A stretch of DNA of 64,000 nt from Aurelia coerulea (GCA_039566865.1 CM076943.1:40060663-40124662), one strand, 5' to 3'; shown: positions 12,901-22,080, numbered from the stretch's first letter. Numbers and translations are program-made. The notes: generated by a model not told the origin, from the sequence alone.

Positions 12901-15819
12901 TTTTAAGTCATTTGTTCAAAGTAATTTGAAGGAAGTAATATTTGATGTAGGTAATATTTGATCACGTTTCTAAAAGGTAGAAGGTTTCTTATTTCAACAG
13001 ATCACAAAGATTTGTTTAAAGTCATTTGTTCGAAGTACTTTGAAGGAAGTAATATATGATTTTGTTTTCTAAAAGCTAGAAGTTATCTTATTCAACAGAT
13101 CACAAATATTCATTTAAAGTCACTTGTTCGAAGTAATTTGAAGGAAGTAATATTTGCAGGAAGTAATATTTGATCACATTTCTAAAAGCTAGAAGTTATC
13201 TTATTCACCAGATCACAAAGATTTGTTTAAAGTCATTTGTTCGAAGTACTTTGAAGGAAGTAATATTTGCAGGAAGTAATATTTGATCACATTTTCTAAA
13301 AGCTATCTTATTCACCAGATCACAAAGATTTGTTTCAAGGCAAAGGAGGAAAAATTCTGGCAGCACAAAAATACAAGAAAATGAGGTAACTCACCTTTGT
13401 AGATGTACACAAGAAGTTCACAAAACCAAAAGAAAATAAAATAATAAACATTCAGAAACATCAAAATCTGCAGTGGTAATGATGAAAGCTGCAATAATTG
13501 TCAAGGATAGATTTCAATATCAAATGTTTCAATTTTTCAACGCACTAATTTTACTTGCCTTTCAAAGCAAAGAATTTTAGAACCTTGCATTTTCAGATAT
13601 CAAACCTCTAATTTACAAATTTATTTGTGTGATCTGAAGCAGTCACAATGACAGAAAATAGTGCCAAAACAAAATATAATAAAAGGAAAACACTGTGATC
13701 TATGGATTAAAATGAAAGGGCTATATCATAAAGTTGCCTGTCAAATAAAAATTTTCTATATGATCTAAACAAGCATTCCAACACAATTCCAAACTGTGAA
13801 GATGTTTGGAAAGATCAGAGTTTCATCCTTCAGCAATGCTAACTGATAGATGCTAACTGATGGGAGGTTTCATCAACAACACGGTCACTAAGGCCTGAAC
13901 AGGAGAACTTGTGAACTATTACTTGAACGGAATTAATTGGGGATAGGATCTTTCATGACAAACATGCCTGGAGAATTCTAAATAATTCCCTGATGTCAAC
14001 GTACTGTAACAACCTTTAGTAAAAATACAATTTGCGCAAACTTTGCAATAAGTTTGCATCGAGTAATGCTCTGTTGTTCTTTTGGAGTTTGCAAGTTTGT
14101 ATGGAGCAATTTGCATGTTTACAGGAAGCTTTAGAAAACTTGTTTGGTGCAAAATTCAAACTCTTTGCAAACATTCCATTCAAATACCCTTGATAGATAT
14201 AATATAAATCTTGTCTGCTGCAGTTGTCTGAAAAGATGAAAAGGATACATCAATTGAGATCTTTCTCCCTGCAAGAGCAAGAAAATTCATGTGTTAACCA
14301 TTTATGTGAGAAGAATACAGTGTAATTCCACTACCATTGGCTTTGGCCTTTAGCTCCGTCAACTAACTTGAAAGTCCAAGCTTTGATTTGTATTTGTTTC
14401 AAAGTTTGCAAAAGCAAAGCATTTGTAGACACATATACAACAAGCAACTGTTTAAACCAACAATCACGAGATTGCACGCTACGATCATTTTACGAGAGTT
14501 TGAATCATTCTTCCTCTCTCTCTTGTCTTTTGTTATTTTATTTTTGTTGGCGCAACGTTCCAAAATGGCTTCTGTAAAATGCAGGTCCGCAGGTCCGATA
14601 AAATGCGGGTCCCACTCCAAAATTGGTGGCGGGTCTCGTTATGTGAGGCATGCTACAGCGGTCGACAGGTCTTGCGAGGCGTACGCCCACTTCCTGTTTT
14701 CACCCTTGAATGCTTCCGTTCAACCTTGCCTGTGTTCCAGACTGACTCCAGAAAAAATCGATCAAAAGCCTCATGAATATGCTGCAAACATTTTCACCAA
14801 ACTATGTCTTTGTTTATTACCAATCAAATTAAGCAAGTTATAAAGCAAAACGAGCAAACGGAAGTACCCTTCGGATTCTTAGAAAAAATAAACAAGTTTT
14901 CCAATGCTCAGCATTGCGATATTTTGGTGATCTTCTCTGTGTCAAAATCTTAAAGGCCATTTTTTTCGTTATTTCACTATATCGCTATTTCGTTTTTTCA
15001 TTTTTTCGTTGAATGCCGTGCAGATGCTATTCATTGTTAGCCGTGTAAAAAGTATCAAACGATGCATGGGGACTTCCCCATGTGAAGGGATCCCCTCCAA
15101 AGTACAAAGTTCTCCCATATTTGCATTGGAATTGAAATTCTTTGCAAGCTTTGACTCGGGATCTTTTCATTGATCAGGTACGATTTCACAATGTATTCTT
15201 CTCTTTGTGACCTTTGTGACGATCTGCGTCACCATTCAATCCCATCGATACGGGTTTCACTTCACTTGATGAATTTGTTGGGGAGATGAAGTGCTGACCC
15301 TATTGTTTTGATACATTGTGTTTCAGCTTTGTTGAGAGCGAATCGATGTTGGGGCTCACGTTGTCATGCGCATCACTGCTTTTGTTCCTTCCCTTGTTCT
15401 CAACGGTCAAGCTAATTTGCATATTACGTAAGTGAAGTAAATCAGTACTGCGCATGCGATCTGGAGCCCTTTTTGGGGGATTCCTCGAGGCTCGCAACTT
15501 AGCCTGTTCGTATCCCCAACAAGAATTGCAGTGATGATGAATTGCTGTATCGCTTTGCTCTGAACAAAGGGCTCCTTGCCGCATACAGCGGCCGTTTGTA
15601 TGTGGCCGTGGGACCTACATTCAAAGAGACCCGCATTTATCGGACCTGCGGACCCGCATTTTACAGAAGCCGGTTGCAAAACAAGAGAGGAAGGATCAAG
15701 GATGGATGGAAGAGCAGCATCAAGTCAAGAGTGCATCAAGAGCAGCAACACTGCAACCGTTCCCTCCTTTTGTAAAGTTTTCATTTAAAAAAAATATTTC
15801 TTACCTTGCACGTGCACAT
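3816..15819 (-). CDS. TMEM216: TMEM216-like ciliary transition-zone membrane protein (5 exons, gene span)
   Basis: Family knowledge: TMEM216 is a small tetraspan protein of the MKS/tectonic module at the ciliary transition zone; human mutations cause Joubert and Meckel syndromes. Seen here: joining 15805-15819, 13395-13488, 7988-8086, 5621-5729 and 3816-3933 gives 435 nt, 144 aa, very close to the family length. All phases agree. Key matches are LSSLPLQILMFLN and YKG (helix 1), LPYP and RVFFG (helix 2), YKGNL and WQTYV (helix 3), LRIEIILCSLVLIFVGFE (helix 4). Introns of 1.7-5.3 kb are full of MITEs and one minisatellite. The first exon is tentative. The stop codon is supplied by a transposon end. 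TMEM80 and TMEM17 are paralogues, but the motif set is closest to TMEM216. Confidence 0.88.
4421..5002. mobile_element. TA-flanked inverted-repeat MITE
   Basis: Left end CCAGGTGTCCCAAAATGATG, right end CATTTCGGGATACCCGG, with TA on both sides. Arms of about 270 bp are inverted (CATGTTGAAAAGAAGATCG and CGATCTTCTTTTCGACATG). No transposase. Lies in TMEM216 intron 4. Confidence 0.85.
5621..5729 (-). CDS. TMEM216: TMEM216 exon 4 (third helix)
   Basis: Encodes YKGNLAERKISLVYSIILSI, then VALLYLILWQTY. It matches the family's G-x-KGNL and LQTYVLR. Acceptor GTTGCAG, donor ATGT|GTACGT, phase 1 to 2. Confidence 0.93.
5812..6309. mobile_element. Foldback element with nested inner palindrome
   Basis: Outer arms of about 150 bp start CGGACAGCCCAAAAAGATCG and end in its reverse complement. 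They include ATTATGTCGCACGAGCGGTC on both sides. An inner inverted pair carries GCCTGTAGGGAATTAGA. Confidence 0.8.
6490..6990 (+). pseudogene. Decayed GIY-YIG domain, Penelope-like retroelement 3' end
   Basis: Reading from 6524 gives YEGKTSRHLLIRCREH, one in-frame stop, then IKTSFLAISEHVKHTGDC and LEKFTILEKD, ending at TAA 6707-6709. The GKTSRHL, R-x-x-EH and A-I-x-EH spacing is the GIY-YIG pattern at the end of Penelope-like elements. Downstream GAGGATGGGACGAGTCTCAA is a typical retroelement 3' flank. Non-functional. Confidence 0.6.
7160..7490. mobile_element. Partial CCGGGTRAGTCA-family MITE arm
   Basis: Shares GCTGAATATCAAAGCAATAA and the GGGAGATTTTCTACAGAAAG segment with the intact copy at 48431-49059. 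Ends not resolved. Confidence 0.6.
7988..8086 (-). CDS. TMEM216: TMEM216 exon 3 (second helix)
   Basis: Encodes SILPYPNQGGILALEI, then LLAALESLRVFFG. The LPYP and R-x-FFG motifs are family hallmarks. Acceptor CATGTAG, donor TTTG|GTGAGT, phase 1 to 1. Confidence 0.93.
8087..9180. other. TMEM216 intron 2 stretch: MITE remnants, no exon accepted
   Basis: Inverted sequences around ACATGGTATTATCAG (8681) and CTGATAATACCACATGT (8729), and a CTCACCCGGTATATATATA end near 8990-9012. A 70-codon hydrophobic open frame (8180-8415, minus) does not fit TMEM216 phase. Confidence 0.45.
9185..9716 (-). mobile_element. LINE (non-LTR retrotransposon) 3' end, RTE/jockey-like
   Basis: Minus-strand frame reads KLKVYNQCVIPLLTYVSETW, then RLHWMGHVARMPKTRPVKAL and LYGELAEGRR, the conserved C-terminal tail of LINE reverse transcriptases. 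The element ends in an (ATT)n tract at about 9185-9211. 5'-truncated, no catalytic domain present. Confidence 0.85.
10664..11988. mobile_element. CAGGGTGTCCC MITE carrying a nested second MITE
   Basis: Left end CAGGGTGTCCAAAAAAATTG with TTCGACGTTTGATT; right end near GAGACACCCTATA with AATCAAATGTCGAGCAA. Same family as 52568-53325, 47795-49178 and 63891 onwards. Split at 10792-11373 by another element. Confidence 0.8.
10792..11373. mobile_element. Nested MITE with CCGGGTGCGYC ends
   Basis: Left CCGGGTGCGTCATAATAAAC, right GTTTATCTTAGCGCACCCGG. Both arms include GGCAGGCCA...AATAAATC-type sequence. Intact sister at 51290-51901. Sits inside the left arm of the 10664 element. Confidence 0.85.
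12501..12765. mobile_element. TACMGTAAAAGCTCTATTAA MITE
   Basis: TACAGTAAAAGCTCTATTAA at left and TTAATAGAGCTTTTACGGTA at right, with C-runs just inside both ends. Same family as 3722-3823. Confidence 0.85.
12889..13340. repeat. Minisatellite, four-plus copies of about 100-113 bp
   Basis: Units begin CACAAAGATTTGTTTAAAGT and contain GAAGGAAGTAATATTTG. Copies start near 12889, 13004, 13101 and 13214, with a partial fifth. It ends about 55 bp from the TMEM216 exon 2 donor. Confidence 0.85.
13395..13488 (-). CDS. TMEM216: TMEM216 exon 2 (first helix)
   Basis: Encodes LSSLPLQILMFLNVYYF then FCELLVYIYK. It matches the family N-terminus, where LSS-x-PL-x-x-L-x-FLN leads into helix 1. Acceptor TTATTGCAG, donor AAAG|GTGAGT, phase 0 to 1. 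Confidence 0.92.
13500..14560. other. TMEM216 intron 1 stretch, no gene seen
   Basis: AT-rich, no accepted exon, no paired terminal repeats identified. Confidence 0.4.
14566..15671. mobile_element. Inverted-repeat-bounded segment (GGTCCGCAGGTCCGATA arms)
   Basis: Left arm CTTCTGTAAAATGCAGGTCC and right arm GGACCCGCATTTTACAGAAG are inverted over about 55 bp. The interior includes a smaller inverted pair TTGTTGGGGAGATGAA (15271) and TCCCCAACAA (15513). No transposase. Confidence 0.65.
15805..15819 (-). CDS. TMEM216: TMEM216 exon 1 (tentative, 5 codons)
   Basis: ATG at 15819 gives MCTCK, then donor GCAAG|GTAAGA in phase 0, as exon 2 requires. An out-of-frame ATG lies 19 nt upstream at 15838, and a YY1-like CAAGATGGCCGC at 15894-15906 fits a promoter-proximal position. 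Another, unseen first exon is possible. Confidence 0.42.
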
Positions 15820-15893
15820 TTCCAGCAGCAGCGTTCATAATTTCTTGCTCAAAGGAAACAACAAAACAAACGGCGCGAAAAGCTGATTTCCAC

Positions 15894-15906
15894 AGCGGCC
15901 ATCTTG
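15894..15906 (-). promoter_or_regulatory. YY1-like core promoter motif
   Basis: Minus-strand CAAGATGGCCGC matches the YY1 consensus that commonly lies just downstream of animal transcription starts. It sits 75 nt upstream of the proposed TMEM216 start, in a locally GC-richer patch. Confidence 0.4.
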
Positions 15907-16130
15907 TTATTTGACTTGACAACAACAGAGAGCACCACAGGGATACAAGAAAAAAGAAAACAGGAACGGTGGACAAGGGAACAGGAGCAGGAGTATGAAC
16001 TTTCTAAAAGTTAAGTTGACACCGAATAAGCCAAGCCGAAAGTGTAATTTTCAAACTGTTTTTTTTTGCTTGCAGGTGCTACGAGGTGGTAAGCTCAGCA
16101 TAAGTATGATGGAGGAAGGCAAAAGGGGTC

Positions 16131-16305
16131 AATAGACCTTTTAGCTATTCTGAAAAGAATCAGAATCGAACGACATTTCGTAGAATTTTCGAATGTGCAC
16201 AATAGTGATAGAAGCTTGAACGCCACTCGATCGAACGTCGCACATAAAAATGTATAAAAATAACGCTCGATCCAAGCTCTTTTGTAGAATAGCTAAAAGG
16301 TCTAT
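16131..16305. mobile_element. AATAGACCTTTTAGCTATTC foldback MITE (deleted copy)
   Basis: Ends AATAGACCTTTTAGCTATTC and GAATAGCTAAAAGGTCTAT; CGCTCGATCCAAGCTC occurs only in the right arm, so the left arm is internally changed. Full copy at 26019-26263. Confidence 0.85.
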
Positions 16306-16379
16306 ATGCACAGTTGATTGATTGAGTCTTGACTTATGACGATGAGTCCCTTGGTTCCCTGCGGTAAACCTTGCTCAAC

Positions 16380-16575
16380 AGGGACTCATAATGAAACAGT
16401 GGGAGATTCCATTCTCCCAAGAGGACAAAATACATGAATACATGCAATTGTCAGTATTGTTAGCAAGAAATACCAAGGAAATTTTGCTCGTCGTTTTTTC
16501 TCTCGTTTTGGGAGGTTTTTGGAAAGAGCTTTCTGAAGAAAATCTCCCATATCCACGGGAAGAATAGCCCACAAG
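16380..16575. mobile_element. Fragment of the CCGGGTRAGTCA family, left of a nested hAT-like element
   Basis: Carries ATTCTCCCAAGAGGACAAAA and AGAAAATCTCCCATATCCAC. The matching remainder resumes near 17090-17280 (GGAATGGCCGATTAAATCCG), consistent with later insertion between. Confidence 0.6.
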
Positions 16576-16629
16576 TAGACCCATTATCCTAAAGAATAAA
16601 GGGTCTACGAAATAAAGAGATAAAGCTTG

Positions 16630-16926
16630 CACCCCCCAGTAACGACCCCGCTGAAACATTGCCCCGCCAAGGTAGAAGGATGACCCGCCCAGAAAATTTT
16701 TTTCCCCGCTAAGTTTGAGTTGAAACACTTTCCCCGCCGTTTCTGTTGGTTGCCCGCTGAAACTTTCGTTTCCCCGTCAGAAATTGTACAAGTTTCATCA
16801 AAGAAAATAGCCGAAGATTTCCTTTCCCCGCCATGATATTTGATTTCTAATCCCCGTTGAAAATGTTTAATTTCATTATTTCTCCGCTGTGTTTTTAATG
16901 TCCGGCGGGGTCGTTACTGGGGGTGT
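16630..16926. mobile_element. hAT-like MITE with periodic CCCCG boxes and 8-bp target duplication
   Basis: 297 bp flanked by AAAGCTTG on both sides (16622-16629 and 16927-16934). Ends CACCCCCCAGTAACGACCCC and its reverse complement GGGGTCGTTACTGGGGGTG. About ten same-strand CCCCGCY-like boxes recur at about 20-35 nt spacing inside. Sister element at 62752-63047. Confidence 0.85.
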
Positions 16927-17089
16927 AAAGCTTGCTACGGCTGCTCAATTAATTATGTTTATCCTTTATCAAATACTGTGTGAAGTGCGTCTCAACAAAG
17001 GTTGCATATATTCTCTGGAACTCTGGAAATGTTTAATGTGTAGTAGCAAGCTTTGCTCATTGTTTCATAGACCCTCTCTTCTTTGGAAT

Positions 17090-17280
17090 AATGGGTATAC
17101 GCGTAGGCTACGGGAAGATGGAATGGCCGATTAAATCCGGGTAAATTACTGAACCTAATTGACCGTATTGGCAATAAAATAAGACAGTTTTCAATATTAT
17201 CGCTTTGATATTCAGGGAGCAGTGGCCTTTCAAACCGGGATTGTTTTGTTGTTTACTCACCCGTTGTTTACTCGGACGGT
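17090..17280. mobile_element. Fragment of the CCGGGTRAGTCA family, right part
   Basis: GGAATGGCCGATTAAATCCG, GACAGTTTTCAATATTATCG and GATATTCAGGGAGCAGTGG match the 48431-49059 copy. Confidence 0.65.
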
Positions 17281-17364
17281 ACATGAGAAATGCATGGTAA
17301 TACATAGACAGTGCCGGACAGTGCCACGTTTCATCAAGCCTTTACTGAGGGTCTCAAACACCCA

Positions 17365-17812
17365 AGGGGGGGGGGTACTTCACTATCGGGTCAGACGGGG
17401 ATGTGCGTCAGTTTTTGGGTAGTTTTGGCCTGAAAGGGATGGGGTATACTTTTACTGGAAATTTTTTGTGATTGGGGTATACTTTCACTTGGAATTTTTT
17501 GGGACTGGGTTAACTGTTATACTAAAAATTTTTGACAATGGGTGTTGAATGTCCCCATTGATTCAGAACAGATTTGTTTTGCTTGTCACTATAACTGAGA
17601 GGAAATCCGTTCTTTCGCCTTGAAATTGAATGCTATTTAAATTTGAATTTATTTTTGTTACTTCTTCAAAATTCTGGGATTGGGTATCAATATCTGACCT
17701 TGGGATGGGTATCAATATCTGACCAAAGTTCTGGGATTGGGTCATAACAGAAATCCTGGCGGCGCACACCCCTGTATGAATTTAAAATGAAGTACCCCCT
17801 CCCCCATCCCCC
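17365..17812. mobile_element. G-run foldback with internal degenerate repeats
   Basis: Left GGGGGGTACTTCA, right TGAAGTACCCCCTCCCCC. Inside, GGGGTATACTTTYACTKGAA and TGGGTATCAATATCTGACC motifs each recur, echoing the terminal sequence. Confidence 0.65.
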
Positions 17813-17870
17813 GGCTCAAGCACAGGCTATATAGAGTTGAAAATCGGTTAGATGTGAAATGTTCACCATC

Positions 17871-18036
17871 GGCGTAGGGGAAGATAAAATTTGGGGGGGC
17901 TGCCCGAAAAAAATCCATTGTTTGAGAAAATTTTGCCCGACTTGAGGCGGATTTCCGCCCGATTATGGCTGATTTTTGCAAATTTTTCTGACGTTGGGGG
18001 GGCTGCAGCCCCCCTTTGCCCCCTATCTCCTACGCC
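17871..18036. mobile_element. Short MITE with GGCGTAGG ends
   Basis: GGCGTAGGGGAAGATA at left and TATCTCCTACGCC at right. Includes GGGGGGGCTGC and its partner GCAGCCCCCC. Confidence 0.65.
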
Positions 18037-18376
18037 TCACGAATGCAGAAGACATAATTATCAACAATTTGCTGAAACTCTTAATAAGCTTTGAGTATCC
18101 AGATTTTACCAATCAAAGGCAGTAAAATCTTATTGACAGACAATTAAGAACCAGTCAAATGCTGCAAGATTCAAACTGGATTTGAAATGCCAATAATTCT
18201 TGCCCCAGATTTAAAATAATGTGCTTGAGCAACTCCCATCTAAGTGTTAGTCCATATGCAAGAATAAAATCTTACGTTGCTTCATTTTGAAGATTTAAAT
18301 TCGCTCATTTCTAAGAAGTAAACAAAGTCAAATTTAGCAGCACGCTAACTTGGGTATACATAGCTTCAAAAGAAAG

Positions 18377-18829
18377 TTACTTTCGGTTAACTCTCGTTAA
18401 ACTTGGTTTGTTATTAGATATTTTCGGTAAAGAATTCCTTGGTGGCGATTTGGCTTCTCGACTATTTCTCTCTGGTCGTTTTCTGTCTTTCTTTGCCGTT
18501 TTCATCCTATTAAACATCATTAAGATTGTCGTTATCGGTGTCATACGACTGACTCTTCCAATAGGGTCCTGGTAAACTCCTCTCCGATAACTGTCAGTAC
18601 ATTGTTCTGCATACATGGAAAATAATGCCCCTAAACGATTATTAGCGCGTGGGGCTGGATCAACGAAGGGGATATTCGGTGTCCCCTTCTCGCACAATTC
18701 TTTCTCTCTTTTATTCTGTCGCTCTTGTAGGGTTTCAATAAATTTCCGCATTCTTTCGACTTTTTCATGAGGCTCTAGAAACGGTTTAGTATAAAACGGC
18801 CATTCCTGTTTTTTTGCTGTGTAAGTCAT
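18377..18829 (-). CDS. Uncharacterised basic protein, 150 aa, single exon
   Basis: I do not recognise this protein. The ORF starts in good context (AAAACGATGA). Its composition is balanced: an aromatic N-terminus (QEWPFYTKPFLEP), a charged helical segment (EKVERMRKFIETLQERQNKR), a middle with TDSYRRGVYQDPIGRVSRM and a very basic Ser/Pro/Lys tail. No signal peptide or membrane helix is seen. Its length and non-repetitive composition are unlike the spurious ORFs nearby. Its first four bases overlap the stop of the 47-codon ORF upstream. It lies 2.5 kb upstream of TMEM216 on the same strand. It could be a divergent small gene or the second half of a protein broken by a frameshift. Confidence 0.6.
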   Translation of the reverse strand: MTYTAKKQEWPFYTKPFLEPHEKVERMRKFIETLQERQNKREKELCEKGTPNIPFVDPAPRANNRLGALFSMYAEQCTDSYRRGVYQDPIGRVSRMTPITTILMMFNRMKTAKKDRKRPERNSREAKSPPRNSLPKISNNKPSLTRVNRK

Positions 18830-18969
18830 CGTTTTAAGTGCGCGGAGTAAATTCCAATCTTAACTCGTTTTGATAACTCTTTATCCAGCTTGTCACAAGA
18901 TAACGTTGCTTTCAAGACATCTCTCAATATTTTCTGCAAGTGTAAGTCTTTGCTCTTAACAGTAACCAT
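18826..18969 (-). CDS. Small ORF, 47 aa, overlapping the next ORF as ATGA
   Basis: Begins MVTVKSKDLHLQKILRDV and ends with IYSAHLKR. It is rich in Leu and Lys and looks helical. Its TGA (18826-18828) overlaps the ATG (18827-18829) of the 150-aa ORF, a termination-reinitiation style junction. A sequencing or natural frameshift joining both into one protein is the main alternative. No homologue is recognised. Confidence 0.42.
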   Translation of the reverse strand: MVTVKSKDLHLQKILRDVLKATLSCDKLDKELSKRVKIGIYSAHLKR

Positions 18970-19199
18970 GTGTCAGCAATAAACAAATAGTGGTTAGAAT
19001 TTTAACACTTCTGATACAATTCATGGAATAATTAGTTGTGTCGTTTCTTTCATCATACGAAATATCACGTCGATATTACTATGATTACGATATCGCGACG
19101 TCAAATTGCCGAACGAGGCTCCCTTGTTTCCTTGCGTCCTTTGCATTGAAATGGGGGGATAATACGTGATGGTGGTAGCCTCCGAGTAGCCCCTTTAAG

Positions 19200-20060
19200 G
19201 GCAGATTTTGTAATACAATAGCAACAGTTGCGTTTAATTGACACCTGAATTCAAAGCGATCAGGGACTGCAGGCAAAGAAAATTCTCTTAGCCATGAAAT
19301 CAAAACAAAAAGCCGCAAACGTTTTTCTGAAACCCAGGTAGGCTACAATGCCTGCCAAAAGTCTTGGAACACCTTTGCTATTTTTGCATTTTTTTGCGAT
19401 TTCCCCCTCTGCCCCTGAGAACAATGTTGTTCTGTGATGACAAAATGGGGATGGCAGGACGATTCGCGACTCTGATGGAATGCAAGGACAATAACCTTGC
19501 AAATCAACATTGTTTTGGGGGTGAGGGGGTGTTTAAGCCTAATCGCTATGGTTAGAACTGCGGATTGTCAAGAAATGGCCTAAGTGTTCCAAGGACTTTT
19601 GGCAGGCATTGTAGCTAGCGAGCTTGTTTTGCACTCCAGAAAATGATTTTGAAAGCAAACATGAGCATGTATCGAAAAAAGAAGGATAAATTTACACATA
19701 CTCCGAAGGCATTTTATTTCTTTTGTTCAGAAGCCGATTCAGAGGCGATTCAATTCTCTTATTTTTTGGATGTAATTAACATTTACTGCTCAGCTTCTGA
19801 ACCAAAGAAATAAAATGCCCAAGGTAGATGTGTAGATATATCCATCTTCTTTCGATATATGCTCATGTTTGCACTTAAAAACGATGTCTCGAATGCACAA
19901 CGAGCGAGCTAGCTACCTGGATTTCAGAGAAGCTTTGGTGGTTTGCTTGTTTGAATTACTGGTTGAGAGAATTTCCTTTGTCTGCGATCGCTAATCGCTT
20001 TGAATGGCGGTGTCAACCAAAACCAACTCGTTCTCTTCTATTGTCTTACAAAATCTGTCT
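19200..20060. mobile_element. Large palindromic MITE (family A) with nested insertion
   Basis: Arms carry GAATTCAAAGCGATCAGG / ATCGCTAATCGCTTTGAAT, CATGAGCATGTATCGAAAA / TCGATATATGCTCATG and GCATTTTATTTCTTTTGTTC / its inverse. A second copy lies at 22490-23100; partial copies at 53570-53900 and 55548-55760. Confidence 0.75.
19338..19613. mobile_element. Nested MITE with CTACAATGCCTGCCAAAAGT ends
   Basis: Left CTACAATGCCTGCCAAAAGT, right ACTTTTGGCAGGCATTGTAG. The related copy at 22647 shows the uninterrupted site CCCAGGTAGCTAGCTCGCTC, so the insertion edges are clear. Confidence 0.85.
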
Positions 20061-20693
20061 TATCCACGAAGCAAAGAGCTAAAGCTTGCTACGGCCGGCC
20101 GCCCAATCAATAATAATTTCAAACATGTATTCAAATAAAGTGTGAAATGCGTCGCAACAAAGGCAGGATAAATCAAGTTCCAGAAAACTAAAAACCGCGA
20201 TCGCAAGCGTTTGCTTGTTTCTATAATGGGCTAGATTAGTCAGGTCTTCTCGTAGGCTAGATCAGCAGTGGTGTCCTGTCTTTGCACAACTGCAACTTTT
20301 CCATACGAAGACAGCCTTTTAAAAATGACACAGGAAAAGCATCAACAAGTTCAAGTCATCCTTAAACAATACGATACAAAGGTATAATACGAGGCTGAAT
20401 GTACTACAAGGAAACGTAGAAAACTATTGCACGATCAAAGTTGGTCACAAGGTCTCAAGAAGTCATGTAGCTCATAACTGAGCGCTCAACATAAGAAAGA
20501 TTCCGTTGGCTAGTAAAGGATCAGCCTTCCCCCCGTTTACACCGTTCCAGTTCATCCGTAACACTTTTGTTCCTCCCATCTATTGAAAATCTTTTTCTGG
20601 AGCAGCGTAAGCGCTCTTGAACCCCGGGGGAGGGATACTTCCATTGAGGCCTAGCAGGGGGTCCAGTCGGTTTGAAGGTCTTACTAGGATAAC

Positions 20694-21396
20694 TTGTTGG
20701 GGAGACGAGGTCTCGATTCTATTGTGTAGAACAAAAGCGTAAGTGGTTTGTTCACAGAGCTATCTGTTTCTTGCGGTAGATGCGCATGCGTATTACAGTT
20801 AGGTTTTGAATTACTACTAGAGTTCTAACAAGGAATAACAAGGAAAAAAAAATTACGGAGAGTTTCTCGCAAAATTAGGACACTCCGACACTTCACGGCA
20901 ATCTTCACTCGTTGTTATCATGGGTAAGCAGGGAAACAACAGCGCACAACTCGACACAGTTTGCTGTAGAGTGCTTGTGTCGTCGTGAGACAAATACCTG
21001 TCGGTCCTTGTGGTGCGATGCCTCTTTGCTCTTATCCAATTAGCCTAAACGTGGGGTTGGTTTTGGTTTAAAGCCCGTTGCTTGCTAAAAATATGATGTT
21101 CATACCAGATTGCACTAGCAGAACAAGCAGGGACGTGAAGAAAAAAATTATTAAATAAGAAGCTACTCCCATGCGGATTCGAACTCGGGTTGCCGGCGTG
21201 TGAGGAGCTCCAAGTTACCGCTTCGCCAATCTGCCGTTACGACAATACATTTCAGCAGTCGTAATGGTTTGTTGTGGATAATAGACGGGGGCTGCAACGT
21301 TTCGATGTTAAAATTACTAATACGCATGCGTATCTACTGTAAGCACGGGGGGACATTTATTTTCCGCGAACAAACCCGATCTCATCTCCCCAACAA
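20694..21396. mobile_element. TTGTTGGGGAGACGAG-ended element
   Basis: TTGTTGGGGAGACGAG at left and CTCATCTCCCCAACAA at right, with TAAC next to both ends. Inside are tRNA-like sequence and TACGCATGCGTA-type palindromes. No transposase. Confidence 0.65.
21160..21243 (-). other. tRNA-like pol III promoter boxes (pseudo-tRNA)
   Basis: On the minus strand, TGGCGAAGCGG matches the A box and GAGTTCGAATCC the B box, about 50 nt apart, with a TCACAC loop reminiscent of tRNA-Val(CAC). Acceptor and T stems do not pair well, so this is a tRNA pseudogene or SINE head. Confidence 0.45.
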
Positions 21397-21419
21397 TAAC
21401 GGCATCCCTCTTTGGTAGA

Positions 21420-22080
21420 GTGATGAACAGAATAGAAAGCGGGGTGGGCTGCTAAATGGTCCTATTTGTCAAAGATTTACTACCAGTTGGGGTTATTTTG
21501 AGGATTCCTGGCCAATTATAAGATCCCAACCACTGATCAGTGATCCCAACCCAGTATGCTCCTCCGCGAGACAATATGGTCGCTACAGCAATAATCATCA
21601 ATGAATTTTGACATTTTCTTGCTTTGGCGGAGAATGAGGCAAGTGACGAAAATCATAATGAACTTCATTTCATCGACATTTCATTTTGTAATACAATTCC
21701 AGGAAACTTCAACGGTTATAGATGACATAGACGGTTAAAAAATAGAAAAAATATGGTTACTTTGACTTAAACATGTTTTTTGTACGTTTCGAACCAAGCT
21801 TGGCTCATCTTCAGCGAATTTAAAAAACAATACAAGGCATGGAACAAACGAGGTAAAAACGTGGTAAGCAAGCGTGAGTTACATTTCTTGCTTTATTCCA
21901 TCGGATCTTACAATAGAAAATCATTATAAATTGTAGAAAATGTTAATTACTACATGCTATCAAATGATCCAATTTTAGGTCCATGTACTACCATTTGGGG
22001 GTTTCTGTAGAAAGATGCTACCATTTGAGGGAAGTTTTCGAAATTTTTGCTTTGGACCACTTTAACCCTGACTGGACCCC
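21420..22080. other. Intergenic, no gene seen
   Basis: AT-rich, no accepted ORF and no resolved terminal repeat pair. Contains a CGTTTCGAACCAAGCTTGGC motif. Confidence 0.4.

Noticed and set aside
14388..14843. 151-codon plus-strand ORF
   Set aside because: It overlaps the GGTCCGCAGGTCC inverted-repeat arm and two other overlapping frames. No protein-like conservation.
21160..21243. Functional tRNA-Val gene
   Set aside because: A and B boxes fit, but acceptor and T stems do not pair, and it lies inside an inverted-repeat element.
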